Below, piece by piece: positions 34,038 to 43,639 of a stretch of 64,000 nucleotides of DNA (position 1 is its first letter; every line of letters starts with the position of its first letter). The stretch covers positions 29,352-93,351 of the forward strand of contig CABPYL010000006.1 in NCBI GenBank assembly GCA_902461565.1, in the 5' to 3' direction. The notes beneath the pieces are model-generated. The model ran no database searches. It saw only the letters and a program-made list of their open reading frames with translations, and was not told the DNA's origin. Source of the stretch: an uncultured Porphyromonadaceae bacterium. GTDB taxonomy: Bacteria > Bacteroidota > Bacteroidia > Bacteroidales > Muribaculaceae. The translations under genes and the position numbers were made by a program.

Positions 34038-35669
34038 ATGGCTAACATCACTGATAAGATTATAAAGCTCTTCCCCGAGGCATCCCTGGCCGAAAGCAAC
34101 AGCCCGATGATTACAGTGCCCAACTCCCGCTGGCACGATCTCGCCAAGCTGCTCCGCGACAACGAAGAACTTAAATTCGACTACCTCGTAACTATCGTCG
34201 GTATGGACTGGACCGAGAATCTCGGTTGCATCTATTACCTGATGTCCACCGAGTACAACACCCTTGTGGGTGTGAAAGTTCTTGCCGAAGGTACGCGCGA
34301 ACAACCTTATATTTTTTCCGTGGCCGACCTCTGGGCCGTCGCCACAACCTACGAACGCGAGGTTTACGACTTCTTCGGAATTATTTTCGTAAATAATCCC
34401 GACATGCGCCGTCTTTTCCTCGATATCGACTGGGTGGGCTATCCTCTGCGTAAGGACTACGACGAGAATCCCGAGCTCAACCCCATCAGCATCGAAAGCG
34501 AACGTCAGAGTGATTTCACCGATACTTATACCCTCGGTGATGACGGCAAACTTCAGAAAAAAGAAGTGCGTGTGTTCGAGAAGGACGATTTCGTTATCAA
34601 CATCGGTCCTCAGCACCCCGCGACGCACGGCGTGCTACGTTTCCGCACCGCAACTGAAGGCGAGGAAATCAAGAAAATCGACCTGTACTGCGGTTATATC
34701 CACCGTGGTATAGAAAAACTTTGCGAGAATCTGACATATCCCCAGACGCTCCATTTTATGGACCGAATGGACTATTTCTCGGCCCACAACTACCACCACG
34801 CCCTGTGCATGCTTTACGAGAAAGCCGCCGGCATAGAAATCAGCCGCCGCGCACAGGTGATAAGGGTTATGATGGACGAGTTGTCGCGCATCGCCTCGCA
34901 CTGCCTGTTCATGGGTACTTACTGTATGGACCTCGGCGCTACCACAATGCTGTTCTACACCTTGCGTGTGCGTGAACAGATTCTGGACATCATGGAAAAG
35001 ACATGCGGCGCCCGCATGACATTCAACTATGAGTGCATCGGGGGTGTGATGCAGGATCTCCATTCCGATTTCCAGAAGGATGTGAAGGAGCTTCTTGCAG
35101 TACTTCCCGCAAACCTGAAAGAATACAATGAGGTGTTTACCGGCAACGTTATCGCCCGCAACCGTATGGAAGGCGTTGGCGTGCTCAGCCGTGAGGATGC
35201 CATTTCCTATGCAGTTACAGGTCCTTCGGGACGTGCTTCGGGCTGGGCATGCGATATGCGTAAACTTTTCCCCTACAGTATTTATGGCGAGCTCGACTTC
35301 GAGGAAGTTATCGCTACCGAAGGCGACTCGATGGCACGCTTCAAATGCCGTATGCGCGAGATAGAGGAATCCGCCAAGATTCTTGCGCAACTTGTAGACA
35401 ATATTCCCGAAGGCGAATATTGCGTGAAAGTGCCCAAGGTTATCAAGTTGCCCGCAGGCAGCTGGTTCCAGCTCACCGAAGGTTGCCGAGGCGCTTTCGG
35501 CCTGTACCTTGAGAGCGACGGTTCCACAAAACCCTACCGTCTGAAGATTGCCCCGCCGTGCCTGCCACAGGCAGCAGTGGTGGATCATATCACCCGAGGC
35601 CAGAAAATAGCCGACTTAATAACTATCGGCGGCTCGATGGACTATATTGTTCCCGATATCGACCGATAA
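34038..35669 (+). CDS. nuoCD: NADH-quinone oxidoreductase subunits C and D, fused
   Basis: 543 residues. Residues 1 to about 165 are the NuoC (30-kDa) domain, with EREVYDFFGI and the RRLFLDIDWVGYPLRKDY motif. From about 180 it is NuoD (49-kDa): INIGPQHPATHGVLRF, GYIHRGIEKL, MDRMDYFSAH and the C-terminal IGGSMDYIVPDIDR. The fusion is known in several bacterial lineages and common in Bacteroidota. With NuoB it forms the quinone-binding cavity. Confidence 0.96.
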   Translation: MANITDKIIKLFPEASLAESNSPMITVPNSRWHDLAKLLRDNEELKFDYLVTIVGMDWTENLGCIYYLMSTEYNTLVGVKVLAEGTREQPYIFSVADLWAVATTYEREVYDFFGIIFVNNPDMRRLFLDIDWVGYPLRKDYDENPELNPISIESERQSDFTDTYTLGDDGKLQKKEVRVFEKDDFVINIGPQHPATHGVLRFRTATEGEEIKKIDLYCGYIHRGIEKLCENLTYPQTLHFMDRMDYFSAHNYHHALCMLYEKAAGIEISRRAQVIRVMMDELSRIASHCLFMGTYCMDLGATTMLFYTLRVREQILDIMEKTCGARMTFNYECIGGVMQDLHSDFQKDVKELLAVLPANLKEYNEVFTGNVIARNRMEGVGVLSREDAISYAVTGPSGRASGWACDMRKLFPYSIYGELDFEEVIATEGDSMARFKCRMREIEESAKILAQLVDNIPEGEYCVKVPKVIKLPAGSWFQLTEGCRGAFGLYLESDGSTKPYRLKIAPPCLPQAAVVDHITRGQKIADLITIGGSMDYIVPDIDR

Positions 35670-35718
35670 GTAGCCAAAGACCAATCAGAAAACCGCAAAA
35701 AAAGTAATTATAAGCACT

Positions 35719-36795
35719 ATGCAGGATTTTTCCTATATAACCTCTTGGCTGGACAGCTCTCTGCGTTCCATTATGCCCGGCTGGCTCTCCGTAACGGTGG
35801 AGTGTCTGCTTGTTGGCGTGGGACTGCTCCTTGTCTACGCACTGCTGGCTCTCTTCTACATATATTACGAGCGTAAGCTCTGCGCCGCGTTCCAGTGTCG
35901 CCTCGGTCCCGACCGCGTGGGTCCCTGGGGTCTTCTCCAGAGTTTCGCCGATATGTTCAAGATGCTCATCAAGGAGATTATCCACCTCAACCATGTCGAT
36001 CAGTTCCTGTTCGCCCTCGCACCCTATCTGGTAATCATCGCCTCCATGCTGGCTTTTGCCGTGCTGCCCTGGGGCAACGGACTGCAGATTATCGACTTTA
36101 ACATCGGTATATTCTTCCTTATTGCCGTAAGCTCTATCGGCGTGCTGGGCATCCTGTTGGCCGGATGGTCGTCCAATAACAAATTCACACTTATCGGTTC
36201 GCTGCGTTCCGGCGCGCAGATGGTCAGCTACGAGCTGTCTGTCGGCCTGTCGGTGATAACGATGGTATGCCTCGCCGGCACAATGTCGGTAACGGGTATC
36301 GTGGAGCAGCAGAGCGACCTGTGGTTTATCTTCAAAGGCCATCTGCCCGCGCTTGTAGCCTTTGTAATATATATGATTGCCGGTACTGCCGAAACCAACC
36401 GCGGCCCGTTCGACCTTCCCGAGGCCGAGAGTGAGCTCACCGCCGGTTATCATACCGAATACTCCGGCATGCACTTCGGCTTCTTCTATCTGGCCGAATA
36501 TCTTAACCTCTTTATAGTGTCGGGCGTTGCGGCGCTGCTGTTCTTCGGCGGCTGGATGCCCCTGCATTTCCCCGGATGGGATTCCTTTAACGCCATCATG
36601 GACTACATTCCCTCGGTTGTGTGGTTCATCGGCAAGGCCATCCTCCTCTCGTTCATCATCATCTGGTTCAAATGGACGTTCCCCCGTCTGCGAATCGACC
36701 AGCTGCTTTCACTGGAATGGAAATACCTCCTGCCCATCAATCTGGTGAACCTGGTGCTGATGGTACTTATCATCATCAATAACTGGCACTTCTAA
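35719..36795 (+). CDS. nuoH: NADH-quinone oxidoreductase subunit H
   Basis: 358 residues with eight or nine membrane helices. Conserved loop motifs are CRLGPDRVGPWGLLQSFADMFKML near the N-terminus and AGTAETNRGPFDLPEAESELTAGYHTEYSG in the middle, which line the quinone channel. It connects the quinone module to the proton-pumping arm. The next gene, only 22 bp on, is atpD instead of nuoI. Confidence 0.96.
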   Translation: MQDFSYITSWLDSSLRSIMPGWLSVTVECLLVGVGLLLVYALLALFYIYYERKLCAAFQCRLGPDRVGPWGLLQSFADMFKMLIKEIIHLNHVDQFLFALAPYLVIIASMLAFAVLPWGNGLQIIDFNIGIFFLIAVSSIGVLGILLAGWSSNNKFTLIGSLRSGAQMVSYELSVGLSVITMVCLAGTMSVTGIVEQQSDLWFIFKGHLPALVAFVIYMIAGTAETNRGPFDLPEAESELTAGYHTEYSGMHFGFFYLAEYLNLFIVSGVAALLFFGGWMPLHFPGWDSFNAIMDYIPSVVWFIGKAILLSFIIIWFKWTFPRLRIDQLLSLEWKYLLPINLVNLVLMVLIIINNWHF

Positions 36796-36817
36796 ACCAA
36801 GAAACAACCAATAAGCC

Positions 36818-38320
36818 ATGAGCGACATCAAAGGCAAAATAGCCCAGGTGATTGGACCTGTTATCGACGTTATCTTCGAAGGCGAGGACAACGTGATACC
36901 GCCCATATATACCGCACTAAAGATCGACCGTCCGGAAGGCGGCGAAGTTATTCTTGAAGTTGAGCAGCACATCGGCGAGGACACAGTGCGCTGCGTGGCA
37001 ATGGAAAGTACCGACGGCCTTCGCCGCGGCATGCCCGTTGTCAACCTTGAACGCCCTATCGCTGTTCCCACCGGCGAACAGGTGAAAGGCCGTCTGCTCA
37101 ACGTGGTAGGCGAGGCTATCGATAAACTCGAGCCTCTCAAGCACGAGGACATGCGTCCCATTCACCAGCCGGCTCCCGAATTCGAGGACCTTACCATCGG
37201 TACGGAAATTCTTTCCACCGGTATCAAGGTAATCGACCTGCTCGAACCTTACAGCAAGGGCGGCAAAATCGGCCTTTTCGGTGGCGCCGGTGTAGGCAAA
37301 ACCGTGCTGATTATGGAGCTTATCAACAATATCGCCAAGGGCCACGACGGCTTCTCGGTGTTCACCGGTGTCGGTGAACGTACCCGTGAAGGCAACGACC
37401 TCCTGCGCGAGATGATTGAGAGCGGTGTAATCAAATACGGCGATAAATTTGCCGAAGGCATGGAACGCGGTGAGTGGAACCTTGCCGACGTTGACAAAGA
37501 CAAACTCAAGGACAGCCAGGCCACGCTGGTGTTCGGCCAGATGAACGAACCGCCGGGCGCACGTCTGCGTGTGGCTCTTTCCGGTCTTACCGTTGCCGAG
37601 CAGTTCCGCGACCAGGGCAGCGGCGGCAAGGACGTGCTGCTGTTCATCGACAATATCTTCCGTTTCACCCAGGCCGGTTCCGAGGTGTCCGCACTTCTTG
37701 GCCGTATGCCCTCGGCCGTAGGTTATCAGCCTACGCTGGCTTCGGAAATGGGTGCTCTGCAGGAACGAATCACTTCCACCAAGAACGGCTCCATCACATC
37801 GGTACAGGCAATCTATGTGCCTGCCGACGACCTTACCGACCCTGCACCTGCCACTACGTTCAACTTCCTTGACGCCACTACGGTGCTCAGCCGTAAGATT
37901 ACGGAGCTTGGTATTTATCCCGCCGTCGATCCTCTGGAATCCACATCGCGAATCCTCGATCCCAATATCATCGGCGAGGAGCACTACAATACCGCCCAGG
38001 CCGTTAAGCAGCTGCTCCAGAAATATAACGAGCTTCAGGATATTATCGCCATCCTCGGCGTAGACGAACTTTCCGACGACGACAAGCTTGTTGTTGCCCG
38101 TGCACGCCGCGCACAGCGTTTCCTGTCGCAGCCGTTCCATGTGGCCGAGCAGTTTACCGGTCTGCCGGGCGTGATGGTGCCTCTGAGCGAGACCATCCGC
38201 GGCTTCAAGATGATTCTGTCCGGCGAAATGGACGAATACCCCGAGCAGGCATTCCTGAACGTGGGTACAATCGACGATGCTATCGAGAAAGGCAAGAAAC
38301 TTCTTGCCGAAGTGAAATGA
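36818..38320 (+). CDS. atpD: F1Fo ATP synthase subunit beta
   Basis: 500 residues. P-loop GGAGVGKTVLI, GERTREGNDLL with the catalytic Glu, and the DELSDDDKLVV motif that corresponds to the DELSEED region. Catalytic F1 subunit. It starts the ATP synthase block that lies inside the complex I operon. Confidence 0.98.
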   Translation: MSDIKGKIAQVIGPVIDVIFEGEDNVIPPIYTALKIDRPEGGEVILEVEQHIGEDTVRCVAMESTDGLRRGMPVVNLERPIAVPTGEQVKGRLLNVVGEAIDKLEPLKHEDMRPIHQPAPEFEDLTIGTEILSTGIKVIDLLEPYSKGGKIGLFGGAGVGKTVLIMELINNIAKGHDGFSVFTGVGERTREGNDLLREMIESGVIKYGDKFAEGMERGEWNLADVDKDKLKDSQATLVFGQMNEPPGARLRVALSGLTVAEQFRDQGSGGKDVLLFIDNIFRFTQAGSEVSALLGRMPSAVGYQPTLASEMGALQERITSTKNGSITSVQAIYVPADDLTDPAPATTFNFLDATTVLSRKITELGIYPAVDPLESTSRILDPNIIGEEHYNTAQAVKQLLQKYNELQDIIAILGVDELSDDDKLVVARARRAQRFLSQPFHVAEQFTGLPGVMVPLSETIRGFKMILSGEMDEYPEQAFLNVGTIDDAIEKGKKLLAEVK

Positions 38321-38338
38321 TAATCTGAACAGCCAGCC

Positions 38339-38575
38339 ATGACACTGAAAATCATATCCGCCGACGCCGTCCTCTACACCGGAGAGGTGCAGCAGGTAAC
38401 GCTGCCGGGCAGCATGGGTGAATTCACCGTGCTGCGCAATCACGCCTCGCTGCTTTCCACCCTTGTCGCGGGTACGGTGCGCTACACCGACGCAGGGGGC
38501 TCTGAACAGTCCACCGGCATTACCGGCGGCATAGCGGACATAGACAGTAATGTGGTTACGGTGTGTGTTTATTAA
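38339..38575 (+). CDS. atpC: F1Fo ATP synthase subunit epsilon, short form
   Basis: 78 residues, only the N-terminal beta-sandwich (TLPGSMGEFTVLRNHASLLSTL). The C-terminal helical hairpin that inhibits ATP hydrolysis in E. coli is absent, as is usual for short Bacteroidota epsilon subunits. Located 18 bp after atpD. Confidence 0.93.
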   Translation: MTLKIISADAVLYTGEVQQVTLPGSMGEFTVLRNHASLLSTLVAGTVRYTDAGGSEQSTGITGGIADIDSNVVTVCVY

Positions 38576-38588
38576 CAGGCAATCTACG

Positions 38589-39704
38589 ATGAAGCGCATA
38601 AAACTTATCCTTCTTCTTCTGCTGGTGGCCGTCATCGGCGGCACAGCCTGTGCGTCGGAATCCTCCGACAGCGCTTCGGCCCTCAATCCCAAGGAGCTGA
38701 TGTTCGAGCACCTGCTTGACGGCTACGGCTGGGAAGTGCCATTCGACCATCACCACCGCATCCCCCTGCCCGTAATCCTGTACTGCGACGGCACATGGCA
38801 TTGCTTTTCGTCGGCCCGGCTGGAACATGGCCAGGAGTATACCGACAAGGGAGTTACCTTTGTTATCGGCGGTCCGGAAAGCAAGCACAACGGCAAGATT
38901 GTGGCTGTAACCCCCCAGGGCGAGGTGCGTCCGTGGGATTTCTCCATAACCAAGAACGTTTGTGCGCTGTTCATCACCGTTCTTATTGTAGCCGGTCTGA
39001 TGCTGTGGCTGGCGGCTTTCCACCGCCGCAATGGTTTCAAGGCTCCCCGCAAGGGTCTGGGCGGTATCGAGGCCTGTGTAACATTTGTGTACGACGGCGT
39101 TGTAAAACCGATCCTCGGCCATAACGCGCGCCGTTTCGCCCCGTACCTGATGACGGTGTTCTTCTTTATACTGGTTATGAACCTGATGGGACTGATCGTA
39201 GTGTTCCCCGGCGGTGCCAACCTTACCGGCAACATCGCTGTAACGCTTGTGCTGTCCATCTGCACATTCGTAGCCACAAACCTTTTCGCAAACAAGCATT
39301 ACTGGAAAGAGATTTTCTGGCCCGATGTACCCCTGTGGCTCAAATGTCCTCTTCCTATTATGCCTGTTATAGAGATTTTTGGCATGTTCACCAAGCCCGC
39401 AGCACTCACGATCCGTCTTTTCGCCAACATGATGGGCGGCCACATGATTGTGATAACGCTGACGCTGCTTATCTTTATCTTCTCGGCTATCAGCCCGGTT
39501 GCAGGTGGGGGCGCTACGGTGATATCGCTAATCTTTTCTATCTTCATGCTCCTGATCGACGTGCTGGTAAGCTTTATCCAGGCATATGTATTCACGATGC
39601 TTTCTACCATCTTTATCGGCCTTGCGCACGAGCATGAGGAAGAAGAAGAACTGGCCGAGCACAAAGGCGACGTCGGCCGCCAGATTGTCGACACTCTTGT
39701 TTAA
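38589..39704 (+). CDS. atpB: F1Fo ATP synthase subunit a
   Basis: 371 residues from the ATG at 38589. Unlike the E. coli protein it begins with a cleavable signal peptide (LILLLLLVAVIGGTACA) and a periplasmic region of about 110 residues, both typical of Bacteroidota AtpB. The essential Arg of the proton path is in KPAALTIRLFANMMGGH, with the helix SFIQAYVFTMLSTIFI following. A charged tail (HEHEEEEELAEHKGD) ends the protein. No atpI-like gene lies between atpC and atpB. Confidence 0.96.
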   Translation: MKRIKLILLLLLVAVIGGTACASESSDSASALNPKELMFEHLLDGYGWEVPFDHHHRIPLPVILYCDGTWHCFSSARLEHGQEYTDKGVTFVIGGPESKHNGKIVAVTPQGEVRPWDFSITKNVCALFITVLIVAGLMLWLAAFHRRNGFKAPRKGLGGIEACVTFVYDGVVKPILGHNARRFAPYLMTVFFFILVMNLMGLIVVFPGGANLTGNIAVTLVLSICTFVATNLFANKHYWKEIFWPDVPLWLKCPLPIMPVIEIFGMFTKPAALTIRLFANMMGGHMIVITLTLLIFIFSAISPVAGGGATVISLIFSIFMLLIDVLVSFIQAYVFTMLSTIFIGLAHEHEEEEELAEHKGDVGRQIVDTLV

Positions 39705-39742
39705 CGAAATCAATAATAAGTAACCTTAAAAATATCACAACT

Positions 39743-39985
39743 ATGTTTGGAGTATTAGCAGCACTCGCACCCGTATTGGGTCTCGGCGCCAGCCTCGGCG
39801 CAGCAATCGCAGCAATCGGCGCAGGTATCGGTATCGGTAAGATCGGTGCCTCCGCAATGGAAGCCATCGCCCGCCAGCCCGAAGCCGCCGGCGACATCCG
39901 AAGCAACATGATTGTTATCGCAGCCCTCGTCGAAGGTGTGGCTCTCTTCGCCGTTATTGTCTGCGCCCTCTGCCTCTTCCTCTAA
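39743..39985 (+). CDS. atpE: F1Fo ATP synthase subunit c
   Basis: 80 residues, two helices joined by the polar loop ARQPEAAGDIRSNM. The glycine-rich first helix is GAGIGIGKIGAS. The ion-carrying Glu lies in ALVEGVALF. The sodium signature (Gln in helix 1, Ser/Thr after the Glu) is missing, so the ring should carry protons. Confidence 0.96.
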   Translation: MFGVLAALAPVLGLGASLGAAIAAIGAGIGIGKIGASAMEAIARQPEAAGDIRSNMIVIAALVEGVALFAVIVCALCLFL

Positions 39986-40009
39986 TCCACCCGTAAATCA
40001 GCCCCTTTA

Positions 40010-40510
40010 ATGGAACTATTCACGCCCGATTTCGGTCTTGTATTCTGGATGTTCATAGCTTTCGGCATCCTTTTCCTCGCATTGTGGAAATTTGCCTGGC
40101 CTATCATCCTCAAGACCGTCGACAGTCGAGCCGACCTCATCGACAAGGGGGTGGAATACGCCCAGGAGGCCAAAGCGCAGCTTGACAACGCGCGCAGCGA
40201 CGCCGAGAAATATCTTGACGACGCGCGCCGCCAGCAAGCCGACATTCTGCGCGAGGCCGACAAGATGAAGACACAGATTATCGAACAGGCACGCTCGGCC
40301 GCACAGACGGAAGCCGCCAAGGTTATGGAAAACGCAAAATTGCAGATTCAGCAGCAGCAGAAAGAAGCACAGGCGCAGTTCCGCAACCAGGTGAGCGAGT
40401 TTGCCCTCGAAATCGCAGGCAAGATTGTCCATAATCAGATGAAGGAGGATGCCGCTCAGACAAAATTGGTCGACAGCCTGCTGGATCAGATAGAAGAAAA
40501 CCACAAGTAA
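40010..40510 (+). CDS. atpF: F1Fo ATP synthase subunit b
   Basis: 166 residues. One N-terminal membrane helix (FGLVFWMFIAFGILFLALWKF) followed by a long charged coiled coil rich in Ala, Gln and Lys, forming the peripheral stalk. It ends 6 bp before atpH. Confidence 0.95.
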   Translation: MELFTPDFGLVFWMFIAFGILFLALWKFAWPIILKTVDSRADLIDKGVEYAQEAKAQLDNARSDAEKYLDDARRQQADILREADKMKTQIIEQARSAAQTEAAKVMENAKLQIQQQQKEAQAQFRNQVSEFALEIAGKIVHNQMKEDAAQTKLVDSLLDQIEENHK

Positions 40511-40516
40511 AGCGTT

Positions 40517-41065
40517 ATGGATCAAGGCCTGATACCACGTCGCTACGCCAAAGCCCTCTATGAGGTGGGTGAGGAGCGGTCGGAAAACGACCAGCTCTAC
40601 AGCCTCATGGGGCGCCTTGCCGCGGCTTTCGCACAGACGCCCGGCCTCAGCGCCACTGTGGCCAATCCCTTCGTCGGCGACGCCGACAAGACCAGGCTGC
40701 TCACAGCAGCCGTCTGCGGCGCCGGTGCCACTCCCGACAAGACTTATGAAGATTTCCTCCGCCTGCTGGAAAAAAACGGACGCATGGGCATGGCTCGCGA
40801 TATAGCCATCGCTTTTGTGAACCTGTACCGCGCAAAGCACCAGATTTATCTTGTGCGCATATGCAGCGCGGCTCCTTTGGGCCTGCAGGAGAAATCGCGG
40901 TTGGAAAGCATAATTGCCAAGCATATCGGCAAAGGTACTATGGAATTCGACTACACTGTCGATCCATCTCTTATCGGCGGTTTCACCGTCTCGGTTAATT
41001 CGGAGCGTCTGGACGCTTCCGTAAGCAATGAATTGAAACAATTGCGCCTAAGTCTGGTCAAATAA
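40517..41065 (+). CDS. atpH: F1Fo ATP synthase subunit delta
   Basis: 182 residues. LIPRRYAKALYEVGEERS is the family's N-terminal signature, and the C-terminal DPSLIGGFTVSVNSERLDAS is the conserved OSCP-type end. It joins the b stalk to the top of F1. Confidence 0.94.
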   Translation: MDQGLIPRRYAKALYEVGEERSENDQLYSLMGRLAAAFAQTPGLSATVANPFVGDADKTRLLTAAVCGAGATPDKTYEDFLRLLEKNGRMGMARDIAIAFVNLYRAKHQIYLVRICSAAPLGLQEKSRLESIIAKHIGKGTMEFDYTVDPSLIGGFTVSVNSERLDASVSNELKQLRLSLVK

Positions 41066-41095
41066 TTACAAAACCCTCAGAAAGCAATACGCACA

Positions 41096-42670
41096 ATGAT
41101 AAATCCCAGCGAGATTTCACAGGTATTGAAACAAGAACTCGAGAACATCAACTCGAAGGTGGCTTTCGAAGAAGTGGGCACCGTCCTCGAAGTAGGCGAC
41201 GGTGTTGCTCACGTCTACGGCCTCGACAATGTGGGTGCCAACGAGCTTGTTGAATTCGAAAACGGCGTCAAGGGCGTGGCCATGAACCTCGAGGAGAGCA
41301 ATGTGGGCGTCGTGCTCCTTAACGATGTCAACAAAGTTACAGAAAACATGACGGTGCGCCGTACCGGCGAAATTGCTTCCATCCCTGTTGGAGAAGGCTT
41401 GCTCGGGCGCGTCATCAATATCCTCGGCGAACCCATCGACGGCCGCGGTCCCATTTCCGGCGACCTTATCCGTCTGCCGCTGGAGCGCAAAGCTCCCGGT
41501 GTAATTTACCGCCAGCCCGTAAAGCAGCCTCTGCAGACGGGTCTGAAGGCTATCGACTCGATGGTGCCCATAGGCCGCGGACAGCGCGAGCTGATTATCG
41601 GCGACCGTCAGATCGGTAAGACCGCCATCGCCATCGACACCATCATCAACCAGCGCAAGGGTTTCGACGCAGGCAAGCCCGTGTACTGTATCTATGTTGC
41701 CATCGGACAGAAGGCATCCTCTATCGCAGCCCTCGTTGAGACGCTGCGCCAGCATGGCGCGCTGGACTATACCGTAGTTGTTGCCGCCACAGCCTCCGAA
41801 TCGGCAGCCATGCGCTATTTCGCTCCCTTCGCGGGCGTCGCCATCGGCGAATTTTTCCGCGATACGGGCCGCGACGCGCTTATCGTATACGACGACCTTT
41901 CCAAACAGGCCGTCGCCTATCGCGAAGTATCGCTTATCCTCAAGCGTCCCTCGGGCCGCGAGGCATATCCCGGCGATATCTTCTATCTCCACAGCCGTCT
42001 GCTTGAACGTGCCGCCAAGATTATCGACAATCAGGAGGTAGCATCGCAGATGAACGACCTTCCCGAAGCTCTCAAGCCCATAATGAAGGCAGGAGGCTCG
42101 CTCACTGCACTTCCTATAATTGAGACACAGGCCGGCGACGTTTCGGCATATATCCCGACCAACGTAATTTCTATCACCGACGGTCAGATCTTCCTTGAGA
42201 CGGCCCTGTTCAACCGTGGTATCCGTCCCGCCATCAATGTGGGTATATCCGTTTCCCGTGTGGGTGGTTCGGCACAGGTAAAGTCGATGAAGAAGGTTGC
42301 CGGTACGCTTAAAATCGACCAGGCACAGTTCCGCGAGCTGGAGGCATTCACCAAATTCGGCGGCGACATGGACGCCGTTACCGCCCGCGTTATCGACAAA
42401 GGTCAGAAGAACGAACGTCTGCTTATACAGCCGCAGTACCATCCCATGCCCGTAGAGGACGAGATTGCCGTGATTTTCTGCGGTGTTCACGGCCTGCTCG
42501 AGAATGTGCCTATCACTAAGGTGGCAGAATTCGAACAGCAGTTCCTCCAGCTGATGCACGCCAAGAACCAGGACGTTATGGACGCTCTGGCAAAGGGCCA
42601 GCTCACTGATGACATGGGCGAGAAACTGACAGCCGCTGCCGCCGACGTGGCAGCACGTTTCAAAGCATGA
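41096..42670 (+). CDS. atpA: F1Fo ATP synthase subunit alpha
   Basis: 524 residues. P-loop GDRQIGKTAIAIDT, the DDLSKQAVAYREVSLIL segment and the arginine-finger region GISVSRVGGSAQ are intact. Noncatalytic nucleotide-binding subunit of F1. Confidence 0.98.
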   Translation: MINPSEISQVLKQELENINSKVAFEEVGTVLEVGDGVAHVYGLDNVGANELVEFENGVKGVAMNLEESNVGVVLLNDVNKVTENMTVRRTGEIASIPVGEGLLGRVINILGEPIDGRGPISGDLIRLPLERKAPGVIYRQPVKQPLQTGLKAIDSMVPIGRGQRELIIGDRQIGKTAIAIDTIINQRKGFDAGKPVYCIYVAIGQKASSIAALVETLRQHGALDYTVVVAATASESAAMRYFAPFAGVAIGEFFRDTGRDALIVYDDLSKQAVAYREVSLILKRPSGREAYPGDIFYLHSRLLERAAKIIDNQEVASQMNDLPEALKPIMKAGGSLTALPIIETQAGDVSAYIPTNVISITDGQIFLETALFNRGIRPAINVGISVSRVGGSAQVKSMKKVAGTLKIDQAQFRELEAFTKFGGDMDAVTARVIDKGQKNERLLIQPQYHPMPVEDEIAVIFCGVHGLLENVPITKVAEFEQQFLQLMHAKNQDVMDALAKGQLTDDMGEKLTAAAADVAARFKA

Positions 42671-42696
42671 GTCTCTGTTAAATAAACCGCACAGAC

Positions 42697-43587
42697 ATGG
42701 CAACCTTACGCGAACTTAAAGGACGAATCGGGTCGGTATCTTCCACAGAGAAGATTACCGGCGCGATGAAGATGATATCCTCGGCCAAAATGCACAAAGC
42801 CGAGGCGACGGTGCGGCGTCTGCATCCGTTCCGCGAATGTGTGCAGAATATCATCGGCAATCTTCTCAGCTCCGATGCTGTTGTGAGCTCGCCGCTGACC
42901 GTGCCGCGTCAGCAGGTCCGCAAGGTAGCCGTGATAGTGCTCGGCAGCGACGACGGCCTCTGCGGCGCCTACAATGTAAACATTTTCAAAGATACGTTGG
43001 GCGTTCTGGCCGACCTGCGCAGCCGCTACGGCAATGATGTGAAAATCGAAATCACCGCAGTTGGCAAGAAACTTGTGCGTGCCACACACAAAATCGCGGT
43101 AAACGATCCTACGCTTACCGTTGTGGCTCCCGAAAGCATCGACTCCAAGAGCGACGGCGATGCCGTGAAGGCTTTTGCGCAGACATACGAGAAGCGCTTC
43201 CTTGACGGAGACCTTGATGTTGTAGTGCTGCAGTACATGCACTTCTTCTCGGCCGGCCGTCAGCGTTTTGCAAGTTCCACTTACCTGCCTATTTCGCAGG
43301 ACGAGCTCGCCGCCGGCAGCAAGGGCACCGGGCGTCCGTATCTTTTCGAGCCTGATGCTCCCACGATTTTCCATACCGTGCTGCCCATGTATCTGCTGTC
43401 GCAGATGCAGGAGGCTTTCGCCCAGAACAGGGCGTCGGAGCAGGCAGCCCGCGTAATGGCCATGCAGAGCGCCAACGACAACGCGCAGAAGTTGCTCGAA
43501 CAGTTGCAGCTGGAATACAACAAACTGCGTCAGCAGGGTATAACCACAGAACTTCTCGACATCGTCGGAGGCCAGAAACGCGATTGA
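42697..43587 (+). CDS. atpG: F1Fo ATP synthase subunit gamma
   Basis: 296 residues. N-terminal LKGRIGSVSSTEKITGAMKM and C-terminal NKLRQQGITTELLDIVGG form the central-stalk coiled coil. The middle has the Rossmann-like domain (VIVLGSDDGLCGAYN). It is the last gene of the ATP synthase block; nuoI follows after 52 bp. Confidence 0.95.
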   Translation: MATLRELKGRIGSVSSTEKITGAMKMISSAKMHKAEATVRRLHPFRECVQNIIGNLLSSDAVVSSPLTVPRQQVRKVAVIVLGSDDGLCGAYNVNIFKDTLGVLADLRSRYGNDVKIEITAVGKKLVRATHKIAVNDPTLTVVAPESIDSKSDGDAVKAFAQTYEKRFLDGDLDVVVLQYMHFFSAGRQRFASSTYLPISQDELAAGSKGTGRPYLFEPDAPTIFHTVLPMYLLSQMQEAFAQNRASEQAARVMAMQSANDNAQKLLEQLQLEYNKLRQQGITTELLDIVGGQKRD

Positions 43588-43639
43588 CAGCACCAGTACA
43601 GAACCTCTACAGAAGTAAAAATCAATATATCACCACGTA

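Noticed and set aside
36917..38692. Long minus-strand open frames opposite atpD, atpA and nuoL
   Set aside because: All three (also 41117-42703 and 45156-46991) mirror highly conserved genes and contain only reverse-complement style His/Cys-rich sequence.
39743..39985. Sodium-type c ring
   Set aside because: The helix-1 Gln and the Ser/Thr after the essential Glu, required by the known Na+ signature, are absent (the Glu is followed by Gly).
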